Assembly: GCA_030407005.1 (NCBI GenBank) | Contig: JAUDYN010000002.1 | Coordinates: forward strand, 2,666,001 to 2,730,000 | DNA: 64,000 nt | From: Desarmillaria ectypa | Taxonomy: Eukaryota; Basidiomycota; Agaricomycetes; Agaricales; Physalacriaceae | Direction: 5' to 3' | Shown: positions 11,950-23,405 of the stretch, in pieces | Position numbering within the stretch: position 1 is the stretch's first letter | Layout: every line of letters begins with the position of its first letter | Program-made: the position numbers and the translations under genes | The notes under the pieces: model-generated | What the model was told of the DNA's origin: nothing | The model's database searches: none | What the model saw: only the letters and a program-made list of their open reading frames with translations

Positions 11950-13848
11950 AAAAATAGATGGCCAACAACTTGTGGTATTCCGCAAAGGAAATTTTTGAAG
12001 ATTTGGCACGCCGTGGATTGTACAATCATTTCTCCAGAAAGACGATGATCTTATGTGGAGACTCTTCGCCTGTGGCGTGCGATCCTACAACTGCATGCAA
12101 ATGCTCTGGATAACACTTGGACAAGTCGCCACATATTGCGAGTATTACCCTCCCTACTTCAAACGATATAGAGTAAGTTTTCGGCATGTCAAATTCAAAT
12201 TACTTATGTGGCCGTACTTGTAGGATCAAACAAGCGTGTTCCACATAGAAACCAACTACCAGTATTAGAGCATGCACTCATTGCAGACCGAGCTGGACTG
12301 TCTCGTCATTCAGTTCATGGATCGAAGTCAAATGGGTCGTCTGCCGTCGCATTTCATGACGGAATCTCCCGTAGATTGGCTAGTAGCATTTGACACAGTC
12401 TAATTTACTTCGAGTCTTTCTCACGTCACGGATCTTCTCTAGCATACATCTCCTTCTGAAGCTACCAATTTCAGTACAGAGGCTTTCGAAGTACTCGGTG
12501 ATTATACTGTTGGTAAGTCATACACAGTTAACGGTGATTTTGGCTAATTCATCTCAGTTTGTGAATTCCATGCAAACATGGTGATGTCTCCATTCAATGA
12601 GACTCTTCATCAATACGCCTTCCAGAAAAGCGGGGACGTTATCACGCAAGGCATGTTGAAGTATGTCATTCCCATGGACCCTGACAAGATCGACTGGATA
12701 TCTACGGTGGGAGGAAACTTTAAATGACACAAACGAGTGTCCGATCTGGACGGCTATGCGTTGAGCCACTGGAGTAACATCGTCTACCAAACTGGTGGCC
12801 TCATGATGCAGGTGTTAGAGAGAATGTTCAATGTTCCTCCGTGGCAGGCCGACGACGGTGTCCATAAGATACGAACTCTTCGATCAATTCTGAAAGGAGG
12901 CCATCGAACCATCGAATATTTCTGGAATGCGGCTCATAGCGATGACAGACCGAATGAAAAGGGATAGGTGGCGCGCGAGGATGGATTATTGGATCCTAAA
13001 GGCGATAGGCCGTCCTTCGGGGAAGCCTTTGTTCAGATGGTACAGGCTCTAACGATAGCCCAACAAGAGAGTGATATGCCAGTGGAAATGGAACCGACAT
13101 CCAGCCAGACTCCGCTGAAGACTTTCATGCCATTTCCTACGTCGGTACCATCTCAGTCCAACACTCAATCCGGTTATTCTTGTGTTAACAAGACTCAACA
13201 ATCGAGGCCCAAAGCGAAACCCAAAAACAAAGGTGGTCAGGCCTCCGAACCCATCCTGAAAGAGAAGCCAGATACAGAGGAAGTCGACCTTGACCTGAAC
13301 GAGTTTCCAGATCTTCTACCCCCATTTTTTGATTTGCCAAAGAAGATACTCAAGGTACCTCTACCGAAGCACCTGGCGGAAACATCACCATTAATATATT
13401 TGTTCAGGTGTTCAGGTGTTCTAGCGAATTCTAGCCATCAATCCTGATTCCAGGGACACTGAGCGAAAGGATGCTCTGAAACGAGGACATGTCTGGTGGG
13501 GTAGACTTTGAGTGTGTTGGTGTCTCCTACTTCTTTTCATTTCGACGATAATTCATGTTCTCTTGTAGGCAATGAAACGGCTTGATTTCGACGTAATCCA
13601 GACCGCAAGCTCCTCTGTTCGGTTTGACCCTCCTGAAAAGACTGCCCGACCAATTTCATTCCATCGTTATGTAGCCATATCCGGATGCTATCTTAGGCTC
13701 TCATATGTTAAGAGTGTGAGTGACTGCTGTGCGTGAGATGTGAATGCCTGATGCATTTATTCTTAGTATTGGTCACCGGTTAAGAAAGTGTTACGGCTGG
13801 ACTCTTGGGACTTTCCGGCTCAGAGGAAATGATGTTGATCTTGACTGA
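11950..13848 (+). pseudogene. Decayed gene ending in a HicA-fold module
   Basis: Coding-like segments follow one another on the plus strand but are broken by stops. Examples are a TAG after NYQY near 12268, stops near 12390 and 12727, and TAG TGG at the start of the next segment near 12965. A longer clean segment (12968-13370) is Pro/Lys-rich and then acidic, ending DLLPPFFDLPKKILK. The last segments (13569-13848) match the C-terminal module of a large Agaricomycete family that I relate to the HicA mRNA-interferase fold: SSVRFDPP, then ISFHR, then KCYGWTLGTF. Between the last two pieces a 7-base insertion (13668-13674) breaks the frame. The position equivalent to the HicA active-site His is not His here, so even intact relatives may lack nuclease activity. 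The upstream limit is approximate. The role of intact family members is unknown to me. Confidence 0.6.
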
Positions 13849-14396
13849 TTTTGTGGATGTATGGAGAACTTCGATGTAATGTATCTAGGGTTTTTGTACT
13901 ATGAGATGGTAGTGGTTGGCTGATAAGTCTAACATCTCATGGAAGTTATTTTCAAATTTCTGCAAGAAACTGTCACAAGATCAGGGCGCGCCGACACGTT
14001 GGAACTTAGGCCCAGGGGCTCATAGAACGACACCGGGCACTAAACAAACCGAGCTTGCGCTAGTCGCAGTGTTGAATTAATGGACTGGAGTTGGTGACAT
14101 TCAATAGCATGTTATTCACAACGAGAGCGGCCGTACTGGCCGTAACTATAAGATACAGTTAAGGAACATTTGATCTACGATAAGTTAAAATGCAAGGGGA
14201 GGATAGCAATGGACCAGTGAGAAAGTATTACGAGATGATGATTGGGGGCCGAAGAATGAAAGATGAGAAATGTGGGCATGGTAATGTTAATGCCTTCAGC
14301 GATTCAAAAAACATGAAGGTGTCGCGGAACAAGTTTATATGCAGGCGAGGAAAATGCTCAAGGAAAAGAAACCGATAAGGGAAATAGATGAAAAAT
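13849..14396. other. Intergenic, convergent genes
   Basis: Lies between the stop of the HicA-fold relic (plus) and the stop of the J-domain gene (minus). It should hold both 3' flanks. No gene or repeat is seen. Confidence 0.5.
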
Positions 14397-16217
14397 TTAT
14401 GAGGGAACTTGGCCTCTTCCATGTCCACGTCCACATCCCCGTCCCCGTCCCCGTCCCCGTCCCCTCCCTCGACCACGACCTCGACCAGGTCCTCGAGGCA
14501 ACGCGCATCCTACATTCTCTGAAACGGGAACAGATTGCCCTTGAGAGTCGCTTGGACCTTCTGCTGGAGGCATTTGAGATTGTGTGCGTCGATGTTTCTG
14601 CTTCCGCTGCTTGCTATGAGATGCACTGGGGGCAGTTTCCTGAGACGGCCATTTATCCCGCTCCTCCTGCTCACTCATGCTGGGAGTGGAAGGGGGGGTG
14701 AATCCGCCGAAACGCATGAGGAGCTGGATGATGTCGTTGAAGTGCTCCAAGCGTACGTTGTCGCTGAGAGCTTTGTTGACATTATTGGGTTTCAACATGG
14801 TGTTGCGTCCTTCGGTAGAGGTCACCCATGACCATGCCTTGCTGATATCCTCAGAGCTGACGAGAGATTTGTCGAGGACCATCCAAACGACTTCAGGGTC
14901 ATGGGAATCAAGAGCAAGAGTGAGAAGGTTGGTGGATCCGGGAGGTGTATAGATGGGCTCGGAGCCCTCGTCTTTGGGAGGGAATGCGTTGAAGAAGTAC
15001 GTAACGATCTTTTGGTGACCATTTCGTAGGGCAATATGAAAGGCTGTAAGACCTTCGTTGTTGCGCTCTTCGGGATCGGCATCTGCACACAAGTTTGGTT
15101 AGGGAAAAGCTAAACGAACGCTAAAACTCACTATGTGCGTCAAGCCAAGTGACGAGCTCATGATCGCCTCTCAAGGCGGCGATATGCAACAAGGTTTCCT
15201 GTGGATCCTTTAGTTTTTGCGAGACAAACATCTCGCAATCACGCTTAATTTCCCCTCCTACCGCGTCAACCTCGTCCTCCCATACGCCGGCCTTTACTTT
15301 GGTCGCATCACCGGCACGAGCTGCCGCAAAGACAGCGGACCTCACTGCCTGAGCCTTCTGCAGTTGGCCGCGTATTGCCTGTTCAGCTTGTCTACGCTGA
15401 GCCGCTGCTTCTGACCTTTTTGCTTCCACTTTCTCCTTCTGTCGCTGCTCCGCCAAACACCGGGCTGAAAGATGTTTAACGTGAGAATGTCTGCGAGAGT
15501 TGCGGCAACGAACCTCGTTCTCTGTCTTGCTCCTGCCTCACCTTGCGGGCAACGTTCTCCCTCTTTCGACGCTCCTGAGCTGCGACTTGTTCTTCGCGAG
15601 ACTTGCGCAGACGTTCGCTGTATTCTTCGGACGACTCCCGCATCGGCATAAAGTGCTCATGGCGATACCCTTAAAAGATGATGAGTTCTTATCTCCTTGA
15701 TAGCACCAGAGATACAGACGTGTGTGCATGTAACGATTGGTGTGTCCTCTCATGAATTGCTCGAATAGATACCTGGGAAGGAATAAAGTCAGCGGTCACT
15801 GCAACAAAAATGAGGCGCTGTCGCACATGTAGAAGTCCATCTCATCCTCGGAATAGTACTCTTCATCGGAGTAATCATCGTAATCGTCATGACTGTTATC
15901 GAGGTATTTGATAAGCGTGTTGTAGGCGTCTCCTACTTGCTGGAACTCCCTGGTGGCATCTGGGTTGTTGGGGTTTTTGTCGGGGTGCGTGCGCAACGCA
16001 ATCTAGAGTGACGAAACAACCATGAGAACGCATAAATACTGCAAAATACAAAACAGCTACTCGTTTGTAAGTACTTTTCACGACATCCAGGGATGTACCC
16101 TATAGAACAAAGAAAGAAGAGAAAGTTAATGGACTATCGATGCAGAAGAGTCAGACGTGCCTCCTGCAAGCCTAGAACGGTGTAGGCGTCGAGTATTGAG
16201 GCATGGTTCGGGGGCAT
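14397..16217 (-). CDS. J-domain, coiled-coil and ankyrin protein with Gly-Arg tail
   Basis: The start MPPNHASILDAYTVLGLQE leads into a J domain with the HPD motif (RTHPDKNPNN), the site that stimulates Hsp70 ATPase. Next come an acidic stretch (DDYDDYSDEEYYSEDEMD) and a long charged coiled coil (REEQVAAQERRKRENVARK onward). Ankyrin-like repeats follow (ETLLHIAALRGDHELVTWLDAH, then EGLTAFHIALRNGHQKIVTYF), then a Ser/Lys/Gln-rich linker and a C-terminal run of Gly-Arg pairs. GR tails usually bind RNA, so a ribosome- or RNP-linked co-chaperone is a fair guess, as inference only. The first intron (16100-16160) uses a GC donor, needed to give GLQE-GTSLDVVKS. The gene is divergent from the BCS1-type gene with 194 bases between the ATGs. 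Confidence 0.8.
14437..14464 (+). repeat. Hexamer tandem repeat (CCCCGT)n inside a GR-coding tail
   Basis: About 4.5 copies of a six-base unit read CCCCGT on the plus strand, flanked by degenerate copies from about 14420. On the minus strand each unit encodes Gly-Arg in the tail of the J-domain protein. A perfect six-base array inside a coding exon can change length without breaking frame. Confidence 0.85.
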
Positions 16218-16411
16218 CACGGCTTAGGAAGAGGTGGTAGATGTGGTCCGTGGTCAAACAGCAAAAATCAAAGAAAACTGCCAATAAGACGCGACGCCTA
16301 AATAGGAAGGCATCCCTTGGTCACCACCCACCACCCACAAATCGTGTGTTTCGTCGTTTCCTGTTCTAACGACGCGTACGGTCCTTGTCTGCACGTTGTC
16401 ATTCTCGCCGA

Positions 16412-18047
16412 ATGGCGTCGGATGGCCCGCTTGACGGTCCTGTCGCGCCTACGGTCGTCATTACGGAGGCTACACCATCCCCGCCGAGCAACGATGGAGG
16501 AATGCTTTCCCAGGTTTTCAAGGCGACAGGAATTGGCTCTGACAAGTGCGTTAAATAATTCTGTAATTATGGTAGACGCTGACCTACATGCCTCAAGTGT
16601 AGTCCTTACTTTAATGCCGGTTTCGGTCTCATGGTAGTGCCGTTCATTCCCGAAAAATTTGCCCTCCTTACACTTGTCATTTTCGAAGGGAGTAGGCGTT
16701 CTTGTTGCCTACGCAAGTCAAGCACTAAAACTCGGGTCTATTGCGCTTCAACGGCGGTTGCTAGTCACTCTGGAAATCAGAAACAAAGATCCTTCCTATG
16801 ACTGGTTTCTCACCTGGCTTGCTCTGCAAACAAAGTCTCCGCCAAAACCTGATGGAAGAGTCCGCTGGGCACGAAGTAGCCAGCTCAGCGTTGAGACAAG
16901 GGTATATCAAGAAGAAAACTCCCGAAACGCCACCTTTGATCTAGTCGCAGGACCAGGAAATCACTATTTCAAGTATCGTGGAGCTTGGATCAAGGTCCCG
17001 TCTATTACTCCTCCAACTTCGGGCCGCTACTAACACCATTTGGTAGATGACACGACAACGTGAGACCCGCGCTGTCAATTTGCGAAGTGGTGACCCATGG
17101 GAAACGGTTTCCCTCACCACACTCTCTCATGATCGGAAAATTTTCCCTGTTCTACTCTCTGAGGCCAGGGACATAGCTGTGCGGCAGCAAGAAGGAAAAC
17201 AGGTAATATACACGGCTTGGGGAGTCGAGTGGAGACCTTTCGGAAAGGCTCGCTCTCGAAGACCACTTCCGAGTGTGGTTTTGGCTCCTGGACAGTCCGA
17301 AAGAATCCAGCAAGATGTCAAATCTTTCATGGAGCGGCGTCAGTGGTACGCCGACCGTGGTATCCCTTATCGTCGAGGCTATCTTTTACATGGCCCTCCG
17401 GGCTCTGGGAAATCCTCTTTTATACAAGCCCTTGCTGGTGCATTTTCTTACGATATATCTATCATCAGCCTGTCTGAGAGAGGGCTTGGCGATGACAAAT
17501 TCAATTTCCTACTTTCAAATGCCCCAGCACGCACCTTTGTCTTAATTGAAGACATAGATGCTGCGTTCAATAAACGGGCTCAAACCTCCGAAGACGGGTA
17601 AGCAGATCTTCAATTCAACCGCGTCTCCAAAAACCAGCTCACAAGTCATTCAGTTATCAGTCTTCCGTCACTTTTTCCGGATTCCTGAATGCCTTAGATG
17701 GTGTCGCCTCAGGCGAAGAACGAATAATATTCATGACGACAAATCATATCGAACGACTAGATCCTGCCCTCATACGGCCAGGGCGTGTGGACGTTTCAGA
17801 ACTCTTTGACCATGCGGTGCCAGTTCAGGCATACAACCTTTTTATAAGCTTCTATGGTGGCGACTCGTCAGTGAGTAAAGAGGGGTTAGAAGCTATCGGT
17901 AAACATTTGGAGAGTCTTGTATCTGAGGAGATGGATGTGGGTCGGAGAATTAGTATGGCGGAGCTGCAGGGTCTCTTCATTCGTACAGATGTTCAGCAAG
18001 TCATGAAGGCTTGCGAAGATATCTTTACCCAAAAACGCCAACAATAG
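16412..18047 (+). CDS. BCS1: BCS1-like mitochondrial AAA ATPase
   Basis: Exons 16412-16545, 16603-16633, 16689-16994, 17047-17597 and 17654-18047 join to 471 residues, like yeast Bcs1 (456). A membrane segment around residues 55-75 (GVGVLVAYASQALKLG) precedes the BCS1 N-domain (RNKDPSYDWFLTWLA). The AAA module has Walker A GPPGSGKSS near residue 272, Walker B FVLIEDIDAAF near 320, and sensor/arginine-finger sequence TTNHIERLDPALIRPGRVD. In the known family the protein sits in the inner membrane and moves the folded Rieske Fe-S protein across it during complex III assembly. Fungi often carry BCS1 paralogues, so orthology to Bcs1 itself is likely but not proven. Confidence 0.9.
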
Positions 18048-18197
18048 GTTTGGAAATAGTAAGGTCGCATCCTAAATATTCAGAAGTTTGTAAATACCCT
18101 GCTCAAAAGTCATATCTTATATAACCCACAACCAAAATAAAGATGCAAGCAAGCTATCAACCATGTCTAAATATACAACAGATATAAAGGAATACAG

Positions 18198-19304
18198 TCA
18201 GAAAACAGGTTTCCGTTTCCGACCAGTAAACTTCGAGTCGTGAGGAACGCTCTCTTTGCCGCGTTTTCGGTATAGCTAAAACCACAAGCATTAGGGCTTA
18301 AAACCTGGGTGATGTGTGCACTTACCTCCTTCTTTTTCAGTATCCAATCCCTACCCTTGATGGGTTTCCTCTTTCCGCTTTTTGACCTCGTCCGTTCCTT
18401 CTCCCTTCGTCGTTCAAACCGTGCCCTTCCATCCTCCTCCACCTCGCCATCCAGTCCTTGTGGTACCTGCTGCGAACCCCCTCCACCGACAAACAGACAT
18501 AAGAATACCTTTTTGGCTTTCTTTGAGTTCGGGTAGTCTACGACTATACCGCCGCCAAATCCAGCCTTCTGGGCTATCGACGAGATGAGTTGAATCTGGT
18601 CATCAGAGGAGGGGTAAAATTGAAAGACCGCGCGTGAAGGATTCCGCAGTGCTGAATGGAGTGTGGTGAAGAACCTCTTGAGACGATGAGGTGGGGAGGA
18701 CGTTGGGTGGGATGTTTCTGCGTTTAATAACCATTGCAAGACAGAGACACTGAAAAAGTACAGCTGAGTATAGATTTGAACGATACCACTGTTCCAGCTA
18801 CCTGATAGCACCGTCAAAGCTCCCTGGTCGGAATCCAAACCCCTGGCCAATATCCTGCAAAAAGAGGTCACCTTCAACCTCCCGTTCAAGGGCGACCTCT
18901 TGACCACGCATTAGTAAAAATTAATATATATTATGTACCAACAACGCACCGAGCATACTGGGAGCGATATCGACACCCGTCCATATGTATCCCTCTTCGT
19001 CAAGAATCTCACCAGACAAGCCGGACCCACATCCTATATCCAGCAACATGGCCGGCTCATCGGGTGGAAGATTCAGTAGTTCCAGCGCTCGATATGTCAT
19101 GTCGGCCTGGATCTGCTGATTCCGTGTACTGAGTAGTCGAGGTCATTGTCATGGCACAGTAGACCGCTCATATACACACTTTTTCGTGTACTTTTTCGCT
19201 TCCACATCGCCATAGTACTGTAGTATTATCAATACCCGTTACAAGCCTAGTAGAAATTTTTATCTTACAATTTCTGGTGGGGCTTGTAGTTCTGGCCGCG
19301 ACAT
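18198..19304 (-). CDS. BUD23: 18S rRNA (guanine-N7) methyltransferase Bud23
   Basis: A SAM-dependent methyltransferase that modifies 18S rRNA during small-subunit biogenesis, with Trm112 as known partner. [12 protein letters not shown] starts the protein. [13 protein letters not shown] then joins [18 protein letters not shown] across an intron (19129-19179). The SAM loop is [15 protein letters not shown]. Further family marks are [15 protein letters not shown] and the C-terminal block with [18 protein letters not shown]. The tail is very basic (RKRKPVF), as in nucleolar Bud23. Six exons are needed and the junctions are in frame. The gene lies convergent with BCS1, with about 150 bases between stops. 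Confidence 0.93.
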
Positions 19305-21932
19305 CACGAGTGCTGGAAAAAACGGGGGCAGACCGTGGGAGGTTTGGAATTTCTTCCGGGTGTACGGTCCGATGGTCCGCTTCGTCCACCACCCTGCCTT
19401 CTTCATGTGCGATTCCTATGGGCCTGCTACGACTGGAACTCTATCCTGCTAACGTATTTACTTATAAGGAATATGGTATAGAGGTAGCTGGATTACTTGC
19501 TTCGGCCCCAGGAGGATTTGTTCTCGATTCGACTATAGAAACCCTTGGGTTGTTCCAGCCTTTCAATTTGGAACCGTAAGCTTTCAATAGCTCCACTGTT
19601 CTCTGCGTATCTATCTTGGAGTGCTGCGTCCCTGTGCATCGGTTGTTTTCTGTCATTTTATCTTTTCTTCACCATGAACTCTCAGTTTCTCGGCGTTGCT
19701 TGGCACTCAATAATCATTCGGTCCCATAAGTTCCACCCCCAACCGCCAATGACTCCCCACATATTACGCCCTATAGCTTGTGTGTAATATTTTATCCTGG
19801 TATACTTACTTCAACAGTATTTCCCTACAAGCAGGAGTGTCTGGCATGGGGAAACCCTCTCCTTCAAGTGTTCCCATAACCGCGGAAACGATTGTGATCA
19901 TATGGAACCGATACCGTAAGGCCTCACATCTGTCAACTTATGCCTACACTTCCATCACAAGCTTTGTTGATCCCAGACACAAGGTAAATGGACGTGCGCA
20001 CAATGCCGGCCAAGGAAAGACTCATTAATATCTATCAAGGTCCGAAAAATCTGCCGTATTCCTGAATCTGGTACTAACAATGATGTTATCGTCCCAACGC
20101 AGAGATTGAATCTCCTTCTGCTGTCTTCACCCGACGACGCATGTTACATTAAGTGGCTGATCGTGCTCCAACGGCGCTAGTTTCGTGCCATCATGCAATG
20201 TTTCCCGTCTTCTGACTGCTGTTTGGCAACCCACCATTAACGGTCCAATGCGACATCCAAAGCAACTTAGCAGCATGAAGCTAAAGGCACTCCCCTCTTC
20301 TTACGCTTGATTTCGGACTCGCCGGCTCTTTGAACCACCCCGGCCAGGTCCCGATTCAAGTAATGTTCACATCGATGGCCAATCTAAGCTATGATATATC
20401 CGAACAACGCTCGGTGCCGTCAAAGAAGTGGGTGAAGAGAAAACAAGATTTCTGTCTAGAACAGCATGCAGTTGGCATTGAACCAGCTTGTTCTGTTTCT
20501 CGGACCATTCACTGCCGGAAGAAAAGGGCTATGTCTGGAAACATCATCAGACACACTTACTTACTAGGCCTGACAAAAATTTGTTTACGGAAGGCAATTA
20601 CATCATTTTGCATGATTCCTGTCTATTCCTCTGTGACAAACGCTCAGGACTACCGCCGTTGACTGCATAATTGCCTTCTCAACATCATACGTATGATAGG
20701 AATCTCCAGGAGCAACTATCTCATATTGATGATAGCCCTGAGCTATCTTCCCGCAGATTGGAAGATATGTCATGTAGATGGACTAAGGCCCGACTCGGAG
20801 CACTTGTGCGGGTCCGATCCTTCCTATCAAACTAGGAATTGCTCCATGATCTCAAATACACAGATAGTGGAACGCTAGGAGGACATGCCGTACTGACATT
20901 TCGCCTCTGAGTCCCATCCAGGATCCGACATCAGCTTAAGGTAGTACACGAGAACAATAAATCTCTCGTTGAGTTTCCTAAATCACATCATGTCGTTCCA
21001 ACTTCATTCTACTTGTTACGCAAATTTGTCGAACGTAATATTGTGAATAAGCGTCAAAGAGGCTGTGTGCTCCTTGTCCATTGGCCAGGGCTTTTCGTCA
21101 CTAGCTCGCAGCCAAGCTTCCCACGGTGTTCCTAGCGGTGTAATCAACTTATGTGATCCAATTGTAATTGTATTAAAGGACTCGTATATATGGTGGTATG
21201 GAGAGATTGGCGGATTTTGCCCAACTCATCAGAACCAATTGTTGATTGTTTGGTCCGGAGGAAAGGACAATATTCGGGTTTTGAAACATCGCTTGAGAAC
21301 AGAGCAACAGCAATGATCGCAGTCGGAGAATTCGAAACGGGTCCTAAAAATACTGAAAACTAATAATCACAGAATCATGCGTGGAAATTCCCGCAGTTGA
21401 GTTGACCGTTGAGCGAACTGAACGTGAGACAAAGGATACGAATGAACCGCGCATACTCCTATGCACAAGTGATCTGAGAGGCCTTCCATCAAATTGAAGA
21501 GAACCCTGGTCTTGGTTGAAGGTTAAAGCGAGAGAGTCACCTTTTAAAGAGGAGATCATTCGATTTGATCCATTGGTGAGCAAGGTTTCGTTCGATTAAG
21601 AGACCGGGCCAGGTACCGGGATTTTTACGGAGTGCATTCAAACTGTCATCGTGAAATGATTCCAACTCGTAGAGACGCCAAGAAGTAGCGAGTCATCCGA
21701 AACTTTCAGACAGTAAGTTACCGAAGAAGCATACCGCATGTTGAGGCTGTATAAAACAAACATCTCGGTAGGGCGATTAGATAGCGTAACTAACGCGTAA
21801 ACAAACATCCCAAATGCTACCAAGAATCGTCCGACGGTGCCAATGTCAGGAAAAGCTTGATTCTGGCTCGTGGGATTTAGGTCCGGGAGTGCCGATATGC
21901 GACGCGATGTGACACACGTGACATATCCATCT
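19305..21932. other. Gene-poor stretch, about 2.6 kb
   Basis: The ends serve as promoters of BUD23 (left) and BET3 (right). Inside, frames up to about 110 codons occur (for example 20330-20662 plus, 21638-21958 minus), but none has a recognisable motif or convincing codon pattern. A decayed gene or unannotated non-coding transcript is possible. I see no terminal repeats that would mark a transposon. Confidence 0.4.
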
Positions 21933-22731
21933 ATGGCCACGACCAGCAAACAGTACAAGGGGATCGGGGAGGATTTGTGGAAAGGCCGCTCAGAAAAAGT
22001 GGTAAGTGAGCATTTACGCTTTTTGATATTTCTATTATGCTCATTACCTCAGAATGCAGAACTTTTCGCGCTAACATACGGTGCACTGGTCGTCCAGCTG
22101 ATACAAGACTATGAAGATTACGGCGAGGTGAACAAACAGCTAGAGAAGATGGGGTACAATATCGGTACACGGTTAATAGAAGATTTCCTGGCGAAGAGTA
22201 GTTTGGGACGGTGCTCAGACTTTCGGGAGGTTGGGGAGGTCGTTGCAAAGGTGCGTAGACTGCACTGTGATTACTGAGAGGGCCGTCGCTGATCCCTTCT
22301 CTTCTTCTGCTATTAGGTCGGCTTCAAGTCGTTCCTCAACATTTCACCATCCGTCACACATGGCACTACTGCACCTGCATCGTCGCCGGGGCGTCCGAAT
22401 AGCGTGGGCTCGGTGCCAGGATCGTCGGGAGCATATTTCACCCTAGCCCTGGACGAGAACCCTCTGGCGGAGTTCGTTGAGCTCCCGGAAGAAGTTCTCG
22501 AAGGTGGTCTCTGGTTCAGTAATGTGCTGTGTGGGGTTATTCGGGGGGCGCTAGAAATGGTGAGTAACGGATAGCCGCTGTGTGCTGCCTTTGCTGGACA
22601 TACCCTTGCAGGTGCAGATGCAAGTACAGGCAGAATTCATATCCGATGTGCTACGGGGCGACGAGACGACAGAGATCCGGGTGAGGCTAATAAAATATTT
22701 GGAGGAAGAGGTTCCCGTTGGCGATGATTAG
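21933..22731 (+). CDS. BET3: TRAPP complex core subunit Bet3 (TRAPPC3)
   Basis: Exons 21933-22001, 22053-22250, 22317-22559 and 22612-22731 give 209 residues. Family sequence is clear: [48 protein letters not shown] and the C-terminal [20 protein letters not shown]. The conserved palmitoylation-site Cys region is present as SSLGRCSDF. Bet3 is the central subunit of TRAPP complexes, which act as Rab1/Ypt1 exchange factors in ER-Golgi traffic. A Ser/Pro-rich insertion ([19 protein letters not shown]) makes it slightly longer than yeast Bet3. An in-frame upstream ATG exists at 21888, but [12 protein letters not shown] matches the family. Confidence 0.93.
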
Positions 22732-22803
22732 GCGCTTACCTTCGCTTGTATGATAATATTTTACTTGGGCCATAATTTATATATAATGAATGCAGAGAAT
22801 GTT

Positions 22804-23405
22804 TTATGAATAACGGCCAATGTGGTTAAGTTTCTTCGCGTTCTTCGCATTCGATTTGGTCCTCTGGCCTCTAACGGGCAGGCGCATCGCGTGTCTCTTT
22901 CCAACCCAGCTACCAATCATCCTGTGATGCTGTATGTTTTCTCTGATCTCCCTCCTCAGCTCCGACTCGATCTTCAAGCTGTTCAGTGGATCCCGGGGCT
23001 CCTCTCGCAGTTTCCCGTATCTCTCCGCCCAGTACCGTTGCTTGGCTGGTTGCTGCTCTCTCCTGGCCTTGAACTCAGCCTGCAGGGTCTGTAGGGGTGT
23101 CGAGGTCGGTGGGGGAACAAAGCCAGGCGAGGCTAACGGATAATGAGGCACCGGAGGAGCGGTATGTGGTGAAGATAGGAATGATGCCAAAGAGGTGACT
23201 TGGAAGGGAGTAAGGTCGCCAATTTTCATCTGGTCGTGAATTTGGAATCTCGCACAGAGGCGATGAGCGATATCGTGGCCGACGCCATAGATTTTCGTCA
23301 AGGCAAACTAGAAAAGTCGGATTAGATTGCGAATATATGCTAGAAAATTGAACGCACCCTGGCACGATGGGCGTCGTTGAGCTTGATACCCAAAATATGC
23401 ACCAT
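22804..23405 (-). CDS. SWS2: Mitochondrial small-subunit ribosomal protein uS13m
   Basis: Two exons (23358-23405 and 22804-23307) encode 183 residues. MVHILGIKLNDAHRAR joins FALTKIYGVGHDIAHRLC, the uS13 start, and the C-terminal half has GSWVGKRHAMRLPVRGQRTKSNAKN, the rRNA-binding end. Between them is an insertion of about 55 residues, Pro-rich and then charged (QAEFKARREQQPAKQRYWAERYGKL), not found in bacterial S13. It should be part of the mitoribosome head. The gene is divergent from XAP5 with only 99 bases between ATGs. Confidence 0.9.

Noticed and set aside
16317..16637. 106-codon plus-strand frame at the BCS1 start
   Set aside because: It overlaps the first BCS1 exon in another frame. 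MASDGPLDGP with the short second exon gives the family membrane segment.
18167..18907. Single long minus-strand frame over BUD23
   Set aside because: It joins true BUD23 exons with intron sequence on both ends. The spliced model (18198-19304) gives the proper SAM domain and C-terminus.
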